Positions 1 to 10,864 of a stretch of DNA of 64,000 nt are shown piece after piece. The DNA is from Phellopilus nigrolimitatus. Its lineage: Eukaryota; Basidiomycota; Agaricomycetes; Hymenochaetales; Hymenochaetaceae. The number at the start of each line of letters is the position of its first letter. Position 1 is the first letter of the stretch. The notes below the pieces were generated by a model, which was given only the letters and a program-made list of their open reading frames with translations, was not told the DNA's origin and made no database searches. The position numbers and the translations under genes are program-made. The DNA lies in the NCBI GenBank assembly GCA_021029095.1, contig JAJOHG010000009.1:558001-622000 (forward strand), written 5' to 3'.

Positions 1-1708
1 CGGGTTCTTCCAGCAGTTCTTGGAGGTGTTCGCAGAACTGAAGGGGAAGAAGTTCTACGTGACTGGGGAGAGCGTACGTCCGCCCCTTGCCATGTCGTTT
101 TCCAAATACTCATCATAGTCAAGTACGCCGGGATGTACATACCCTGTATGAACGATCTCAGTCCCGATCTCATCTTAGCTCTTAATTAAAGTATGAAACT
201 CAGACCTCGCTAACTTTATCTTCAACAACACCGACGTGTTGGACCTTGACTTGCAAGGTTTCTGGATCAGCGACCGTGCGTCCTATTTTCTCACTCTTTC
301 TAATACCTTGCCCGCGAGGAGCTGACGAGCACGTATCCCAGCGAGCATCTCGTGGGACGTCGTGCAGGAGCAGATCCCCGCGGTCGACTTCGTGCACAAG
401 TACGAGAACGTCTTCGCGTTCAAGTACGTCCCTGCCCTATCCTCTCCAATCACTAGAATTTCAGAATGGATTTCATTTGATAGCCAGACATTCATGGCGC
501 ACCTCGACACACAGGCCGCTGCGTGCAACTACACCGGTTACTTCGACAAATTCGTGACGTTCCCGCCGCCCGCGGGCGCGCTGCCGCTGCCGGGAGACTC
601 GGTCGAGGCGGCGCGCGGGTGCGACATGTGGGACGAGATATTCGACGCGGCGCTGATCGTCAACCCCGCGTTCGACATCTACCGGGTTTTCGACACGGTG
701 AGGCGCGATTTCGGTACACGTATCTGAAAGTGCAGAGGAGACTGAGTGTGTTTCGACAGTTTCCGATACTGTGGGACGTCCTCGGCTTCCCGTGGGTGCC
801 TTCTCTGTCTCATATCTACGCGCCTGTCGACTTAACCCCTCCCCAGCGGTTCCTTCCCCCAAACGCAGCTCTCCCCGCTGTACTTCAACCGGCCAGACGT
901 GAAGAGCGCGATCCATGCGCCCGCGGAGGTCCAGTGGACGGAGTGCTCGAACATAAACGTGTTCCCGCACGGTGACGCGAGCCTCCCGCCGGCGGTGAAC
1001 GGCGTGCTTGCGAATGTGATCGAGAAGAGCCAGCGCGCGGTGATCGTGCACGGGCTAGCGGACTTTATACTCATCGCGGAGGGGTGAGTGCGCGCCTTTG
1101 TTTTTGCGTGGGCGAGGGGCTGATGGTTTGGGGCCTAGGACGCGGATCGCGATTCAGAAGTGAGTTTTCTGAACTCACGATGTTCGACTTGAGGTTAAAT
1201 AAATAAATGATGAATTCGTTTAGTATGACTTGTCAGTTTTCCCGTTTTTTTGAATTCGCGAGAGCTAAAGCTGAAGAGGGAAACAAAATGCAGGGAACGG
1301 ATTGCAGGGCTTCCAGACGCCGATCGCGAACGACAGCTTCCTCGTCGACGGGGTGGGCGCGCTGGGGAACATGCACTCGGAGCGCGGGCTGACGTACTAC
1401 GAGGTCGATTTGAGCGGGCACATGTACGTCATACGTCCTTCCCTCTTTCCTTCTATCTTGGCCTGCATTTTCAATGTCTTCGGTGTGCTGACCGATGTTT
1501 TTTTGTTTCCTTACTATTATTATACGCCGTCCGGCACCGTCCGCGCTCACGTTCGATTACTTCAACGAACCAGGGTGCCACAGTTCTCGCCGGTGGTATG
1601 TTTATCCCTCGTTGCTCGTGTTCCAGCGTTCCTGACAGGCCTGGATTGGACTTGCAGGCAGCGTTCCAGATCATGCAGTTCCTGATGGGCTTCAGGGAGA
1701 GCCCGTGA
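1..1708 (+). CDS. Serine carboxypeptidase (S10), 5' end cut by window edge
   Basis: Secreted or vacuolar serine exopeptidase that removes C-terminal residues from peptides. Exons read 2-73, 124-145, 204-275, 342-423, 484-697, 760-795, 869-1083, 1139-1159, 1224-1231, 1294-1423, 1574-1595 and 1658-1708; they sum to 945 nt and leave 314 residues in one frame. The catalytic triad is visible: Ser in GES/YAG (Ser codon 71-73, split from YAG by an intron), Asp in HGLADFIL and His in GHMVPQF. The family sequence TRIAIQNMTWNGLQGFQT appears only if the 8-nt exon 1224-1231 is included. The segment matches the C-terminal part of a protein usually of 500 or more residues, so the signal peptide and about a third of the protein lie upstream of the window. 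Family assignment is secure; intron ends are by eye. Confidence 0.93.
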
Positions 1709-1973
1709 GACGGGAGAGGCAGGTCTGACCCGATCGGAGGGCAGGGGCAGGCAGGCGGAGGCGAGGCCGATATGAGTTAAAGAAGACGGAGGATATATGT
1801 AGATACATATCATTGCTCAGGGGAGATGTCGAAATGACGGTTGGTACACGGCGAGCGTGAGGACAAGTGTGCACCCGACGCGGTCTTTAGGCACCTGCGT
1901 CGCCGCCAAACTCCAGCGCTGCCGATCAGCGCAGCACGTCTATTGCTTGTTTGCTCGTCGACGTCGCGAAGAA

Positions 1974-2026
1974 CGGCTCAGGCCGGGGCCAGGAGGCCAA
2001 CACGTTGCGGGGCCGGCCTCGAGGCT
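1974..2026 (+). repeat. Direct repeat, copy 1
   Basis: About 53 bp built round the shared core AGGAGGCCAACACGTT and the end CCTCGAGGCTT. It is a diverged match to 3132-3184 in the same orientation, about 1.16 kb away. Origin unknown. Confidence 0.7.
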
Positions 2027-2374
2027 TATCACTCTCATAGAATTTTTCAATTGAGTACAGGAGCCTGTAAGTTATTTGAAGCTCTGATGATTACCATTCA
2101 ATAGACTTGCCAGGCTGACAGGTACCTTGGAAAACTCATATCAGCCGTGCTTCGTAGAAGATTGATACATGTATATGTATTACAATTGTTACTTTGGACT
2201 GACTGGAAGGCGAATTGAATCTTTTTCGTTTGTATTGGCGGGCCGTCACGGCAGAACGGACCTATGATTACAGAACATGACGCCATCACGTGACCTCCCG
2301 CTAGCCGACGTCATTAACGGAAAACGTTTTTCGTTCGCCGACTCCGACGCATCGTTCACACTCCGACGCGCCGT

Positions 2375-2382
2375 TATATAAA
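2375..2382 (+). promoter_or_regulatory. TATA box
   Basis: TATATAAA in a GC-rich context, followed by CT-rich sequence and an ATG 104 nt further on (2486). It looks like a core promoter, but the downstream frame is short and unrecognised. Confidence 0.4.
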
Positions 2383-3131
2383 GGCGGCGCACGTCTAACG
2401 TCTAACGTCTCTTCGCCTTCATCTTTCATCTTCCCCCTTCGCCCCCTCCCTCCATAAGTTTTATTTTTCTCCGACGACTTTCAGAATGAAATCGAAACTT
2501 TGCGCGCCCGCAAGCACGGAGCATGGTCGAGTGACGTTGCCGATGCGCTCGCGAGAGCACACAGAGGTTGTGTCATTTGCGAGGAATTTGAAGCGAACGA
2601 GACGAGATGGCGGCGAGGAAAAGTCGGAAGAAAAGGAGACCTCATTGTTCGCGAAACACAGGCGAGCACGCAGGTAGGGTGCTTGACGACGGTATTCGGG
2701 GTCGGCGGACGGACAGATAGCATACAAGCGAGAGTGGCGTTCGGATAACGGCGACGACTATATCGCATCTGGCCGTCGCGGCGCGCCCGCATGTGTTCAC
2801 ATTGTGTGCGAGCTTCTTTTCGCTTGGGCCTGTTCACGATCGAGCGGGTCTTTTCCTAGAGCGAAAGAGACCTGCAGAAGATCGCGCTGTGGTCTCGCAC
2901 GCCTGCGTCGCGCCCAGCAGAATTGTTGGCTAGAAGACTGTCGTCGCACCGTTTCGTGTTAGCCGGCTGCCGACCATCGCGAGCTCTGCGGTGCACGTGT
3001 CCTCCGGGTCCTTCGCGAACGCGCCAGAATACTTGATGACATCGTGCTTCAAGTCTTGCGAAGGGACACGGTGGGTGGACAAAAGGACACAGGCCTGAGC
3101 GTCGGTTGAGAAGTGCCCATCTAAAGCGCGT

Positions 3132-3184
3132 CGGCTCGGGCCGGATACAGGAGGCCAACACGTTCCGGCGCAGCCTCGAGGCTT
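3132..3184 (+). repeat. Direct repeat, copy 2
   Basis: Diverged copy of 1974-2026, sharing the AGGAGGCCAACACGTT core and the CCTCGAGGCTT end. It ends about 130 bp upstream of the start codon of the next gene. Confidence 0.7.
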
Positions 3185-3315
3185 GTTACCTTGTACGGAG
3201 GCGAACGCGTTGAGCTGAAGCCGCGCGGTGAAGACGTGGTTTGCTTTACAATAGGTGACGTCTCACGTCTGGCCTAGTCCTTTGTCTCCCATCCTATCCT
3301 GCTTTTGCCATCGCC

Positions 3316-6235
3316 ATGTCCAGCCAGTCCCCGCAGCGAACACGCAAATCCCAGCAGCAGCAACAGCTTCCTGGTGAGTACCTCCACGACTATCTCACGC
3401 AGTGCGGACGGAACCTGATCGTTCGGTTCTACAGGCGCCGCACCGACGAACGTGCGCCGCGAAGCTTCGCCGTCCCCGTCTTTAAGGGAGCGCCAGCGCT
3501 ACGCCCGCACCCAGTCTATGCCCGTCGTCGCTTCCGTGCATGACCTCGCTCTCGCAGACACAAAAGAGCCACAGACGCAGACGCAACTTCCCCCGCTCGG
3601 CTACCCGCGCCCGATTGCCCGCGTCGCTCCGCCGCAATTCCTCTCCCATGGCAACGAGAAATGGCAGATGCCCGACGATCTCCACCCCGATGGCACTCGC
3701 GCCGACCGTGACCTCCTCCAGCAGCACCAGACCATGCAGCCGGCCGCGCCTGGCACAGAAGGCCTTGCGTACGCAGGTGGCGCCGTCAGCGCGACGTACG
3801 GGCGCATGAAGACCGCCGCCGCCGCCGCCGCAGCGGCGGGTGCGGCGGCGTCTGCGGGTGCGGAGGCGAACGTGGACAGCTCGGGCTCGGGTGGGCGGCG
3901 GCGCACGTCCGGCGAGCTGCAGACTCAGCACCGTGCGTCCCCGCTCTCCTATGCGATCCGCAAGACGTCCAACGCGTCGCCCGCGTTCCAGAGCGTGCCG
4001 TCACCGCGCGCGGCGAAGACGCGTACGCCCGATCGCTCGCTGCCCGTGCAGGAGGAGCCGGACGAGCACGAGCAGCAACAGCAACAACAGGCGGCCCCGC
4101 GTCAGCGCGCGAGCGCCTGCATCACCGACACCGTCCTCCAACCTGAACCCGACAAAGGACCTCGATCACGACGCCGAGGGCACGCTCGTCGACCTTGGCG
4201 ACGACGATAATGACGACGATTCTCAGGTCCCCGAGGGTGACTCGACGGAGGGCGAAAACTCGCACACCCCACGCTCGCCGTCCAGTATGCTTTTCGAGCA
4301 GGAACATGCGGCGCGCGGGAATCCACGAAGTGATGCAGCCTGACAAGAGCGTCAAGTCTGGTGCCCAAGCGGGCAACAAAGCTTCAACTCCGCCGACTTC
4401 CAGCACACGCTCAAGAAGCTGCAACAACCCGATATGCCTTCTAATGGGGCTCCGGCGGCCTCCTACCCGCCTCAGGGGCAGCCTCCGCCGATCTACCCGC
4501 CGCCCCCGCCACCATTCTCGCGCACCGAGTCGCGCAGCTCGTACCCGAACTGGATCCCGGACTTCTATCATAACTACCCGGAGGAGCTCGAGTTCTTCGA
4601 CGAGGCGGCGTACATGCAGCAGTTCATGCCGCCCCTGCCGCCTGCTCCGCCGCCGCCGCCGTTCCTCTCCACGCAACATTTGCACGCACGGCCCGACGCG
4701 CCCATCCCGCCCACGCCGCACAGCCAGACCTCTGCGCCGACGCCCTTCCAACATCCCAACGGCGTACACAACAATAACGGCGCCGCCGTAGGAGGCAGGC
4801 CGCCATATAGTCCCGCGCCGCCGGGTACGCCATACCCTTACCCCTTCTCGCATATGCGCCGCGGGTTTGTCTACCCCGCGGCTCCGGCCTCCGCGCGCAT
4901 TGCGTCTGCGTCCGTGTATGATCCCAATGTCGTGCAGGAGCAGTTCCGCATGCAAATGCAGATGTACGCGTACAATAATGGTGGGGGTGCAGGTGCGATG
5001 ACGGACTCGACGCTCTCACCGACGTCGACGCCGTACCCCGGCATGGGTCCTGGCTACACACCCTTCGGCGCTTTCCTCACGCAGAGCCGCGCGTACGCGC
5101 GCGCTCGCGCTGAGGCGGAGGCCCGGCCCGGCGACGCGCGGGCGGGCGAAGCGCCTGGGAGCGGTGGTGGGGAGGATGGTCGCATCACGAGTGCGAGCAT
5201 CCGCTCGAGCCCGAGCCACATGCCCGTGCGCTTGCCGCTGCCGCCGCCGCTGACTGGCCGCGGGCGCGGGCCGAAGAAGCGCGACCGCTTCGGCACGCTT
5301 CGCAGCGGCGGCGGAGGCGGCTTGGGCGTGAACGGTGGCGGCGGGCACGCGCATGCGCGAAAGCCGCCGCCGCGCGTAGAGAGCACGCAGCCGCGCGAGA
5401 CGAGTCCCGAGTTGAGCTCATCGTCTGGCGAGGAGACCGCGGGAGAGAAATTCGAAATGGACCATATAGATCTTGGTGCCCGGGAAGCTGAGGCGCAGCG
5501 GGCTTGGACGGATGGCACCGCGGGGGCGGATGACAGGGACGACGACGGGGAGTGGGTTGAGGAGGACTCGGAGGACGAGCATGAGCTGCTCGATCTGGAG
5601 TTCCATCCGTCGTACGTGAGCAATGCGGAACGCCGCCGGAAGCGCTGGGATAAGCGCTGGGAGGAGCTCGTGCGCGCCGTACGTCCTTTCTCCCCCTCTA
5701 CTCGCTCTCTACTTAAACTTACTTGGAAATATAAATATAGTTCCAGGCGCTCGACAGAGAAACAGACGCGACGCTCGTACTCGTCGCTGCACCCGCGCAC
5801 AGCAACACGCTGCACGCGCTTGCCTCACGCGCCGTGCGTCGCGACGCATCGCTCGCGGATGGCCACGCCATGCACGCGCTGCGGGGCGCGTTCGGGCAGA
5901 TCGCCGCTTCACGGCGCGCAGCGCGCTCGCGGCGCACCTCGCTTCTTGAGCGGCTGTACGCGTCCTCCGCCGCGTCCTCGTCCGCCTCCACGGGCGCGGG
6001 GGGCTCGCCCGCGCAGTCGGAGGGCGGCGGCGAGCGTGAAAAGGACCTGAGAAGAATGCTCACCACCGCGCTGCATAGTCTGGGCGCGTTGCGGGAGGTG
6101 TATGACCTGCGGGAGGCGCGCTGGCGCGAGGAGGAGCGGCGCATGCGCGAGGAGCGCGAGGGGATGGACTTCCTGCTGCACCAGGCGTTCGGTGCGGGGG
6201 GCGTGGGGGAGGGCGCGCTTGGGGCACTTCCGTGA
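3316..6235 (+). CDS. Hypothetical low-complexity protein with C-terminal coiled coil; frame interrupted
   Basis: Function not recognised. Exon 1 is 3316-3373 and joins in frame to 3435. The first part is Q-, A- and P-rich with polyGln and an Ala run (about 3800-3850). Coding continues in another frame (KDLDHDAEGTLVDLGDDD, about 4160-4230) and then after 4400 through a Pro-rich segment and a conserved-looking acidic stretch ending WDKRWEELVRA at 5678. A clear intron, 5679-5740, leads to the last exon 5741-6235, which is Arg/Glu-rich and predicted to be coiled coil. Between about 4100 and 4400 at least two frame changes are needed and no consensus intron I found restores the frame, so there are sequencing indels, unusual introns or decay. 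The large antisense frames here are GC-rich shadows. The composition suggests a disordered regulatory or scaffold protein. Confidence 0.6.
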
Positions 6236-7719
6236 GACTTTGGTTTGCTTCGTTTTTCCTTTCCATTGTCTGCTGTCGATCTATCTATCTGTAGGATATG
6301 ACCCGTAAAAAACGCTGTGCATGCTCGGCGCGAGGGACTTCCTCTGCGCAGCGAGACTGTAGCACCGTCCATTTCTTGGTTAATTCCCTTTTTCTCTTCT
6401 ATCCTGGCACGCCTCGGATTTTTTTTCACGACGGCGCGTTACATTCCGTCTGTAGGATAACGGTCCCTGATGTTCCATCGTCCGCATTTCATCTCATTTA
6501 CGTACTGTCTACACAAGGATTGGATATCGGATTTGGATTTCGCCTCGCTCTGCACTTGTTTGTTATATCTATGGAACGCGCACTCGTATGAATCCTATGT
6601 ATGTACGCATGTACGCCGATACATGTACATGTACTTGCGATACTTTTCCGTGAATGGGATGGGCTTTGTCTCCTCAAATCTGTGTTTGGCGTGCATAGGG
6701 ACTTTTTTTTTCTCAAACGCCATACGTATGTGTGTGTTTCTCGCTGCCTATCAATGGTGGCTTCTACCACAAGCTTCGTTATTGCCGTTTTCATAATTGT
6801 TGGCGGAATTCAAAATATCAACTTTTTTGGCCTCAGAGCTTCGAAAATATGCTGCTCACTCAATTCTTCACATTTTCCTTTCGTTCAAGCTGGTAAATAA
6901 TTTTATATACTGTATCAATTGTCTGATGTATAAAAATAATGCACTTTTAGAATGGATGTGCCGACCTCCGAAATCAGGCAGTGCATACATGCTCTCAGAA
7001 GGTGTCCAAACATCTTGAATTTTTGCAACTTCAGTTTTGAAGCTATTGACACGTCTGGACCTTCACAATCAAGGGTCCCGACTTCCGATTTAGCCAAAAT
7101 TCAATCTCAAATGCTTTCTTTTTAGGAAAAACAAATCCCGACAATTCTGGAACAGGAAGGATCTGGAAATTGTTTAGAGTCGAACCTCTCATATTTTGTA
7201 ACAAAAAAAAAATGTTACAAACACAAATAAGAATTTGATATTCTCTGCAACCTTCTAATGTAGAGAGCCCTTTAAAGAGATATGATCCCTCTGTACTTAA
7301 TGAGGCTTTGAGGGTCGAAGGCTTGTGCACGATCCGATTGAGCATGACGAGGCGTGGCGTGAATAAGCGCATTTGAACAAAATTATGCGGTGGACCGTAG
7401 GTGCACATGGGCGAGTGCGAGAGCTTGCATAGCAATAAAAGTATTTTGTTTTTCAAAGTCAATGAGTTCAAGAATACATATTTCACTACATGTTCCCAGG
7501 TTTTGCTTTGTGCTGCATTTCTGATAAAACAATTTCTTCCTATGATTATGTAATAAATGCCTCCGGAGTCGATTTCCGGGCCAGCGACGTGGTCGGTCTC
7601 TCAGCTCGGTCTCATAGTCTTGGTCCACGTCCACGATCACCCTGTGAGTTTCCTCTGGTCTTCTAATTGCGCTTTATAGCTTACACTCTCGTCGTCGTCG
7701 CTGTCCGCGATGGCGAAGG
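6236..7719. other. AT-richer intergenic region
   Basis: No gene supported. The first part is the probable 3' UTR of the preceding gene. A perfect hairpin, TTTGTAACA (7195-7203) and TGTTACAAA (7213-7221), encloses an A9 loop. Short frames on both strands look random. An ATG at 7710 opens a 16-codon frame overlapping the next start. Confidence 0.5.
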
Positions 7720-9842
7720 ATGATGGATTCATTAACGGGGCTGCCGACAGCAGCAGCTAGTCCAAGTGACTCCCCAGCAGGCATCCATTGTGCGAACCCC
7801 GACTGTCGAACGCGCGCCGGCGAGCGGTCCCGTGGCCATCAAAGCTGCCGCGCGTTGCTATGCGGTCATTGCTGCCAGCACGCGGCGAAGGTAGCCGCCG
7901 AGGCGGGCGAGCAGCGGCCCGTCTGCAAGGTCCATGCACGTAGGGTGCACACCGGTCACCGTCCTTCGCCAAAGGACCAGCTGCTGCAACCGGCGGAGAC
8001 GAATAACTGGACGGGCGGCGGCGACACGCAGGAGCTGCAGGAGCTTTTTGAGAAGCGTGCGAAGCTCGAGCAATCGCTCAAGCGTTCCTTGACTATGGTC
8101 GTCTGGTACCGAGTGCGTCCCCCGTCTTTCATTCGAATTTCTCTGACAAGAAAATCCGCCTATTAGAATGGCTGTGAGCCACTCCGGCTTGCGCATGAGG
8201 TGACGACGTTCCCCCTGTTCCAGCTGCAGGATTTTCCCGAGCTTGTCGGCGAGCTCGGTTTGCAGTCCGCGTCATACGTCGACACGTACAACATCGAGAC
8301 CGGCCAGTGGGAGCAGCACAAGATTTCCACGGTGCGCAGCGTCGAGCAGGAACAGCGGCTGCTGTACCGCTTGCGCCCCAGTTTACTCGATAGTTTGACG
8401 GACTGTCCGTTTCTCGATCAAGAACTATCGCTTCAGCCTCACCCGATAGCATACCATCTGAAGAGGCAGTCGGAGCCCCTGACCCCGTCGCCTTCAGCCA
8501 AGCAGGCTCGAGTGATTTCGAACTCACATCCAGTGGTGAGAGACTTATTCAGGAAGATTGATGCTGTGTTTCATTTCTTGTTACGAGCTTGCTTTGACAA
8601 TTTGTTTTGTGTGAGCTGTGAATGTCAGAAATAACGATGCGCAGAAAAGGGGGTGGGGAATCATCATTTCAAGGCGTCGCGTCATTTCGAATTTATTTCC
8701 TTTGACTTATTCACGTCGACTTCCCTCTCTGTCTCGACGACTCGATACGGAGGGAAAGCCAAAATGCTACATGAAGTCTTTCATTCTTTGTTTAAGTTCA
8801 AACTTAGAACAAAAAGCAGATCAAGCTTGAAGCAAGCTATGAAACACAGCTCTAATTTTCTACTCCTGCGCGATGACCACCTAATACTAATTATCATATC
8901 CCCAGCGCGCTCCAGCTACACCTGTTTCCGCCAGTCCGGCCATGACGCAATCATGGGAGTCTCCCAATGGCAACCCTGCGGCCGGGAGATGGAGCTTCGC
9001 GCCCTCAGGTGCGCAGCCAGTGGCCAACCGCGCGAGCTCGAGCACCGCTCCGCAGGGCGACACTGATGGCAGTCCGCCCGGTCGGCGCTGGCCCACGGAT
9101 TTCTCCGTGCACGAGATCACGGAGGGATTCGATGCGATGGGCACCATCCTCAAAGCCGACGCGTCTGCCCGCCAGAGGTCCGCGTTCGAGCATGTCTTTG
9201 CGCCGTGCCGCTACGTGAAGAGTACCGTGGGCCGCGCGAAGCTGTACTGGAAGCGTGCGAGCCCGGAGGTGAAGGACCACTTCCTCGCGCTCCCGCGCGG
9301 AGACCCACGTGCGCGTTGGATGCACTTCGTGCACCTCATGGACGGGCGCCTTATCATCGAGCTCGGGGAGAAGAAAGATGGTGAAGATGGCGGGAAGGAA
9401 AGCGCGGACGAGGAGGAGGCAGCAGTGAACGGTGCGCTGGGCTTTGATCACGCGCAAGTACCTCGTAAGTGCCCTTAATATTTTTTGTGTCGGTTTTTGA
9501 TTATTTCTTAGAGCCACGATTAAATGGGCAATCGCCCACGAATGTCGCTCCCAATCCGACGCTACCTATGAATCAACCATCCACGCGTGCGAACGAAATG
9601 CTGAGACAGCCTTCAGGAATACTCATTCCGAATCCTGGGCCTCCGCACCAGCACTCTCATCCACACCACCCAGGTGTCCCTGCAATGTCCATACCTCAAG
9701 GGTACACGACTGGTGACTATCGCATTTTCTTCTGTCTTTGCATGGATGTCTGACGAAATCGACATATTTAGATCGAAGCCTGAGTCTGCATCGTTCATCG
9801 AGCTCGCTCTCTGGGGCCATCATGACTATGCCCAACCCTTGA
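7720..9842 (+). CDS. Cys-rich basidiomycete-specific protein of unknown function
   Basis: Exons 7720-8112, 8224-8535, 8906-9464, 9512-9712 and 9772-9842 join in frame to 511 residues. Residues about 20-75 form a compact Cys/His module with pattern C-x4-C then C-x4-C-x2-CC and a closing C-x2-H, which looks metal-binding. The third exon carries a second conserved-looking region with motifs FEHVFAPCRYVKST, LYWKRAS and ARWMHFVHLMDG. This architecture resembles uncharacterised multi-copy proteins of mushroom-forming fungi; that is a recollection of the pattern, not a search result. The tail is Pro/Ser/His-rich. The last exon is uncertain: skipping it and splicing to 9921 instead gives an alternative ending. 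An upstream ATG at 7710, out of frame and overlapping the start, could lower translation. Confidence 0.6.
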
Positions 9843-10626
9843 TCTTGGGCAGCCATTTGATTACGACATTTATCATCACATGTGAAGTTGTATTTTAATT
9901 GTTTTTTGAATATGTGTTAGAATATGACAACTATCTGAACCCGTCCCTGGTTTCTCGACTCAGTTCTGCAGTCAACGTCGTATGACACCGGAGACAGCAA
10001 GCAGATAAGAATACTTCGCGATGTCCACTGTAGAGCTGCTGTGGTTCCACGTGCCCTATATATTTACTCTCAACCATATTTACTCCGCACTCGTCCCGTT
10101 TGCATTTCCTATCGATACGGTATACTTGCTTACCAGGAATCACGAGGCATGCCAGAGAGGGACTCGTCCGTTTGCCAACGTACTATATGGACATAAGTCT
10201 GTTATGGAAACCCTTTCTTTAACACTAAAGTGACTGGACACTGGCAAACGCATAAACATAGAACAACAACGCGTCTTAAAAGCTAAATGCTTTGGGTTCT
10301 GGCAAATCATCGACGTTTCTCAGTGTTTTATATATAACAAGATCTACTCCCTCTTGAAAAACCGTGTCGTGCTACTCTTCGCATTGCTGGACAATGCTAG
10401 AAGGGTCAGAGCTGAGCTGGGACTACAGGTGTGGTCTTCAATAGAGGTTTGTGTCCGATTACTTCAATTTGGTTGTCATTACTACTATTAATGCAAACCC
10501 CAGGGGATAATAGCTAGAGGAATCCAAGCTCAATACAGAGACTACCCCAATTGCGAGAAATTCCGTTCTTCATGTTGGTTGTAAAGATGAAAAAAAGAAT
10601 GGTCATAATCCAGTTTATCCACAAAA
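9843..10626. other. Intergenic, nothing recognised
   Basis: AT-rich spacer between the Cys-rich gene and the tRNA. It may hold the alternative last exon of the upstream gene (from about 9921). Otherwise no coding, RNA or repeat signal is seen. Confidence 0.5.
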
Positions 10627-10721
10627 TGGACATATCCGGAATTGAACCGGACACCTCTCGCATATGAATGTTTGAAATGTAATGCTAAGCGAGCGTGATA
10701 AACCAACTACACCATATGCCC
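10627..10721 (-). tRNA. tRNA-Ala(AGC) with a 20-nt intron
   Basis: Reading the minus strand from 10721: acceptor GGGCATA pairs with TATGTCC, including a G3:U70 wobble, the classical alanine identity pair. The anticodon arm is CTCGC-TTAGCAT-GCGAG with anticodon AGC, and the T arm TCCGG-TTCAATT-CCGGA pairs perfectly. A 20-nt intron (10663-10682) sits one base 3' of the anticodon, the canonical 37/38 site. The discriminator base is A, and a TTTT run directly follows the 3' end on the transcribed strand (10626-10623), suiting RNA polymerase III termination. Confidence 0.95.
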
Positions 10722-10864
10722 TTAGATATTGTTTTTTCAACAGATTCTTTATTGAGCACAAATCGCGATTAAAAAAATCCATTGCAACAGGTTGCTGTAG
10801 ACAACCGACTTCTCTGCTACAAAACTTGCTCGAATCCTCTTTCTGCAGCAATTCCTCCTCCAAG

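Larger units (their letters stand above)
1709..3315. other. Intergenic, no supported gene
   Basis: 1.6 kb without a convincing gene. A TATATAAA box at 2375-2382 is followed by CGTCTAA tandem units and a CT-rich stretch, then ATG at 2486 opening a 63-codon frame of unrecognised sequence that ends at a possible splice donor near 2678; this could be a small gene or nothing. Two copies of a roughly 53-bp direct repeat lie at 1974-2026 and 3132-3184. Confidence 0.5.

Noticed and set aside
4122..5815. Long minus-strand frames (277 and 253 codons)
   Set aside because: Arg/Ala/Pro-rich shadows of the plus-strand low-complexity gene, without introns, motifs or start context.
7043..7486. 147-codon minus-strand frame in the AT-rich spacer
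   Set aside because: Composition follows the local AT bias, with no recognisable motif; not enough to call a gene.
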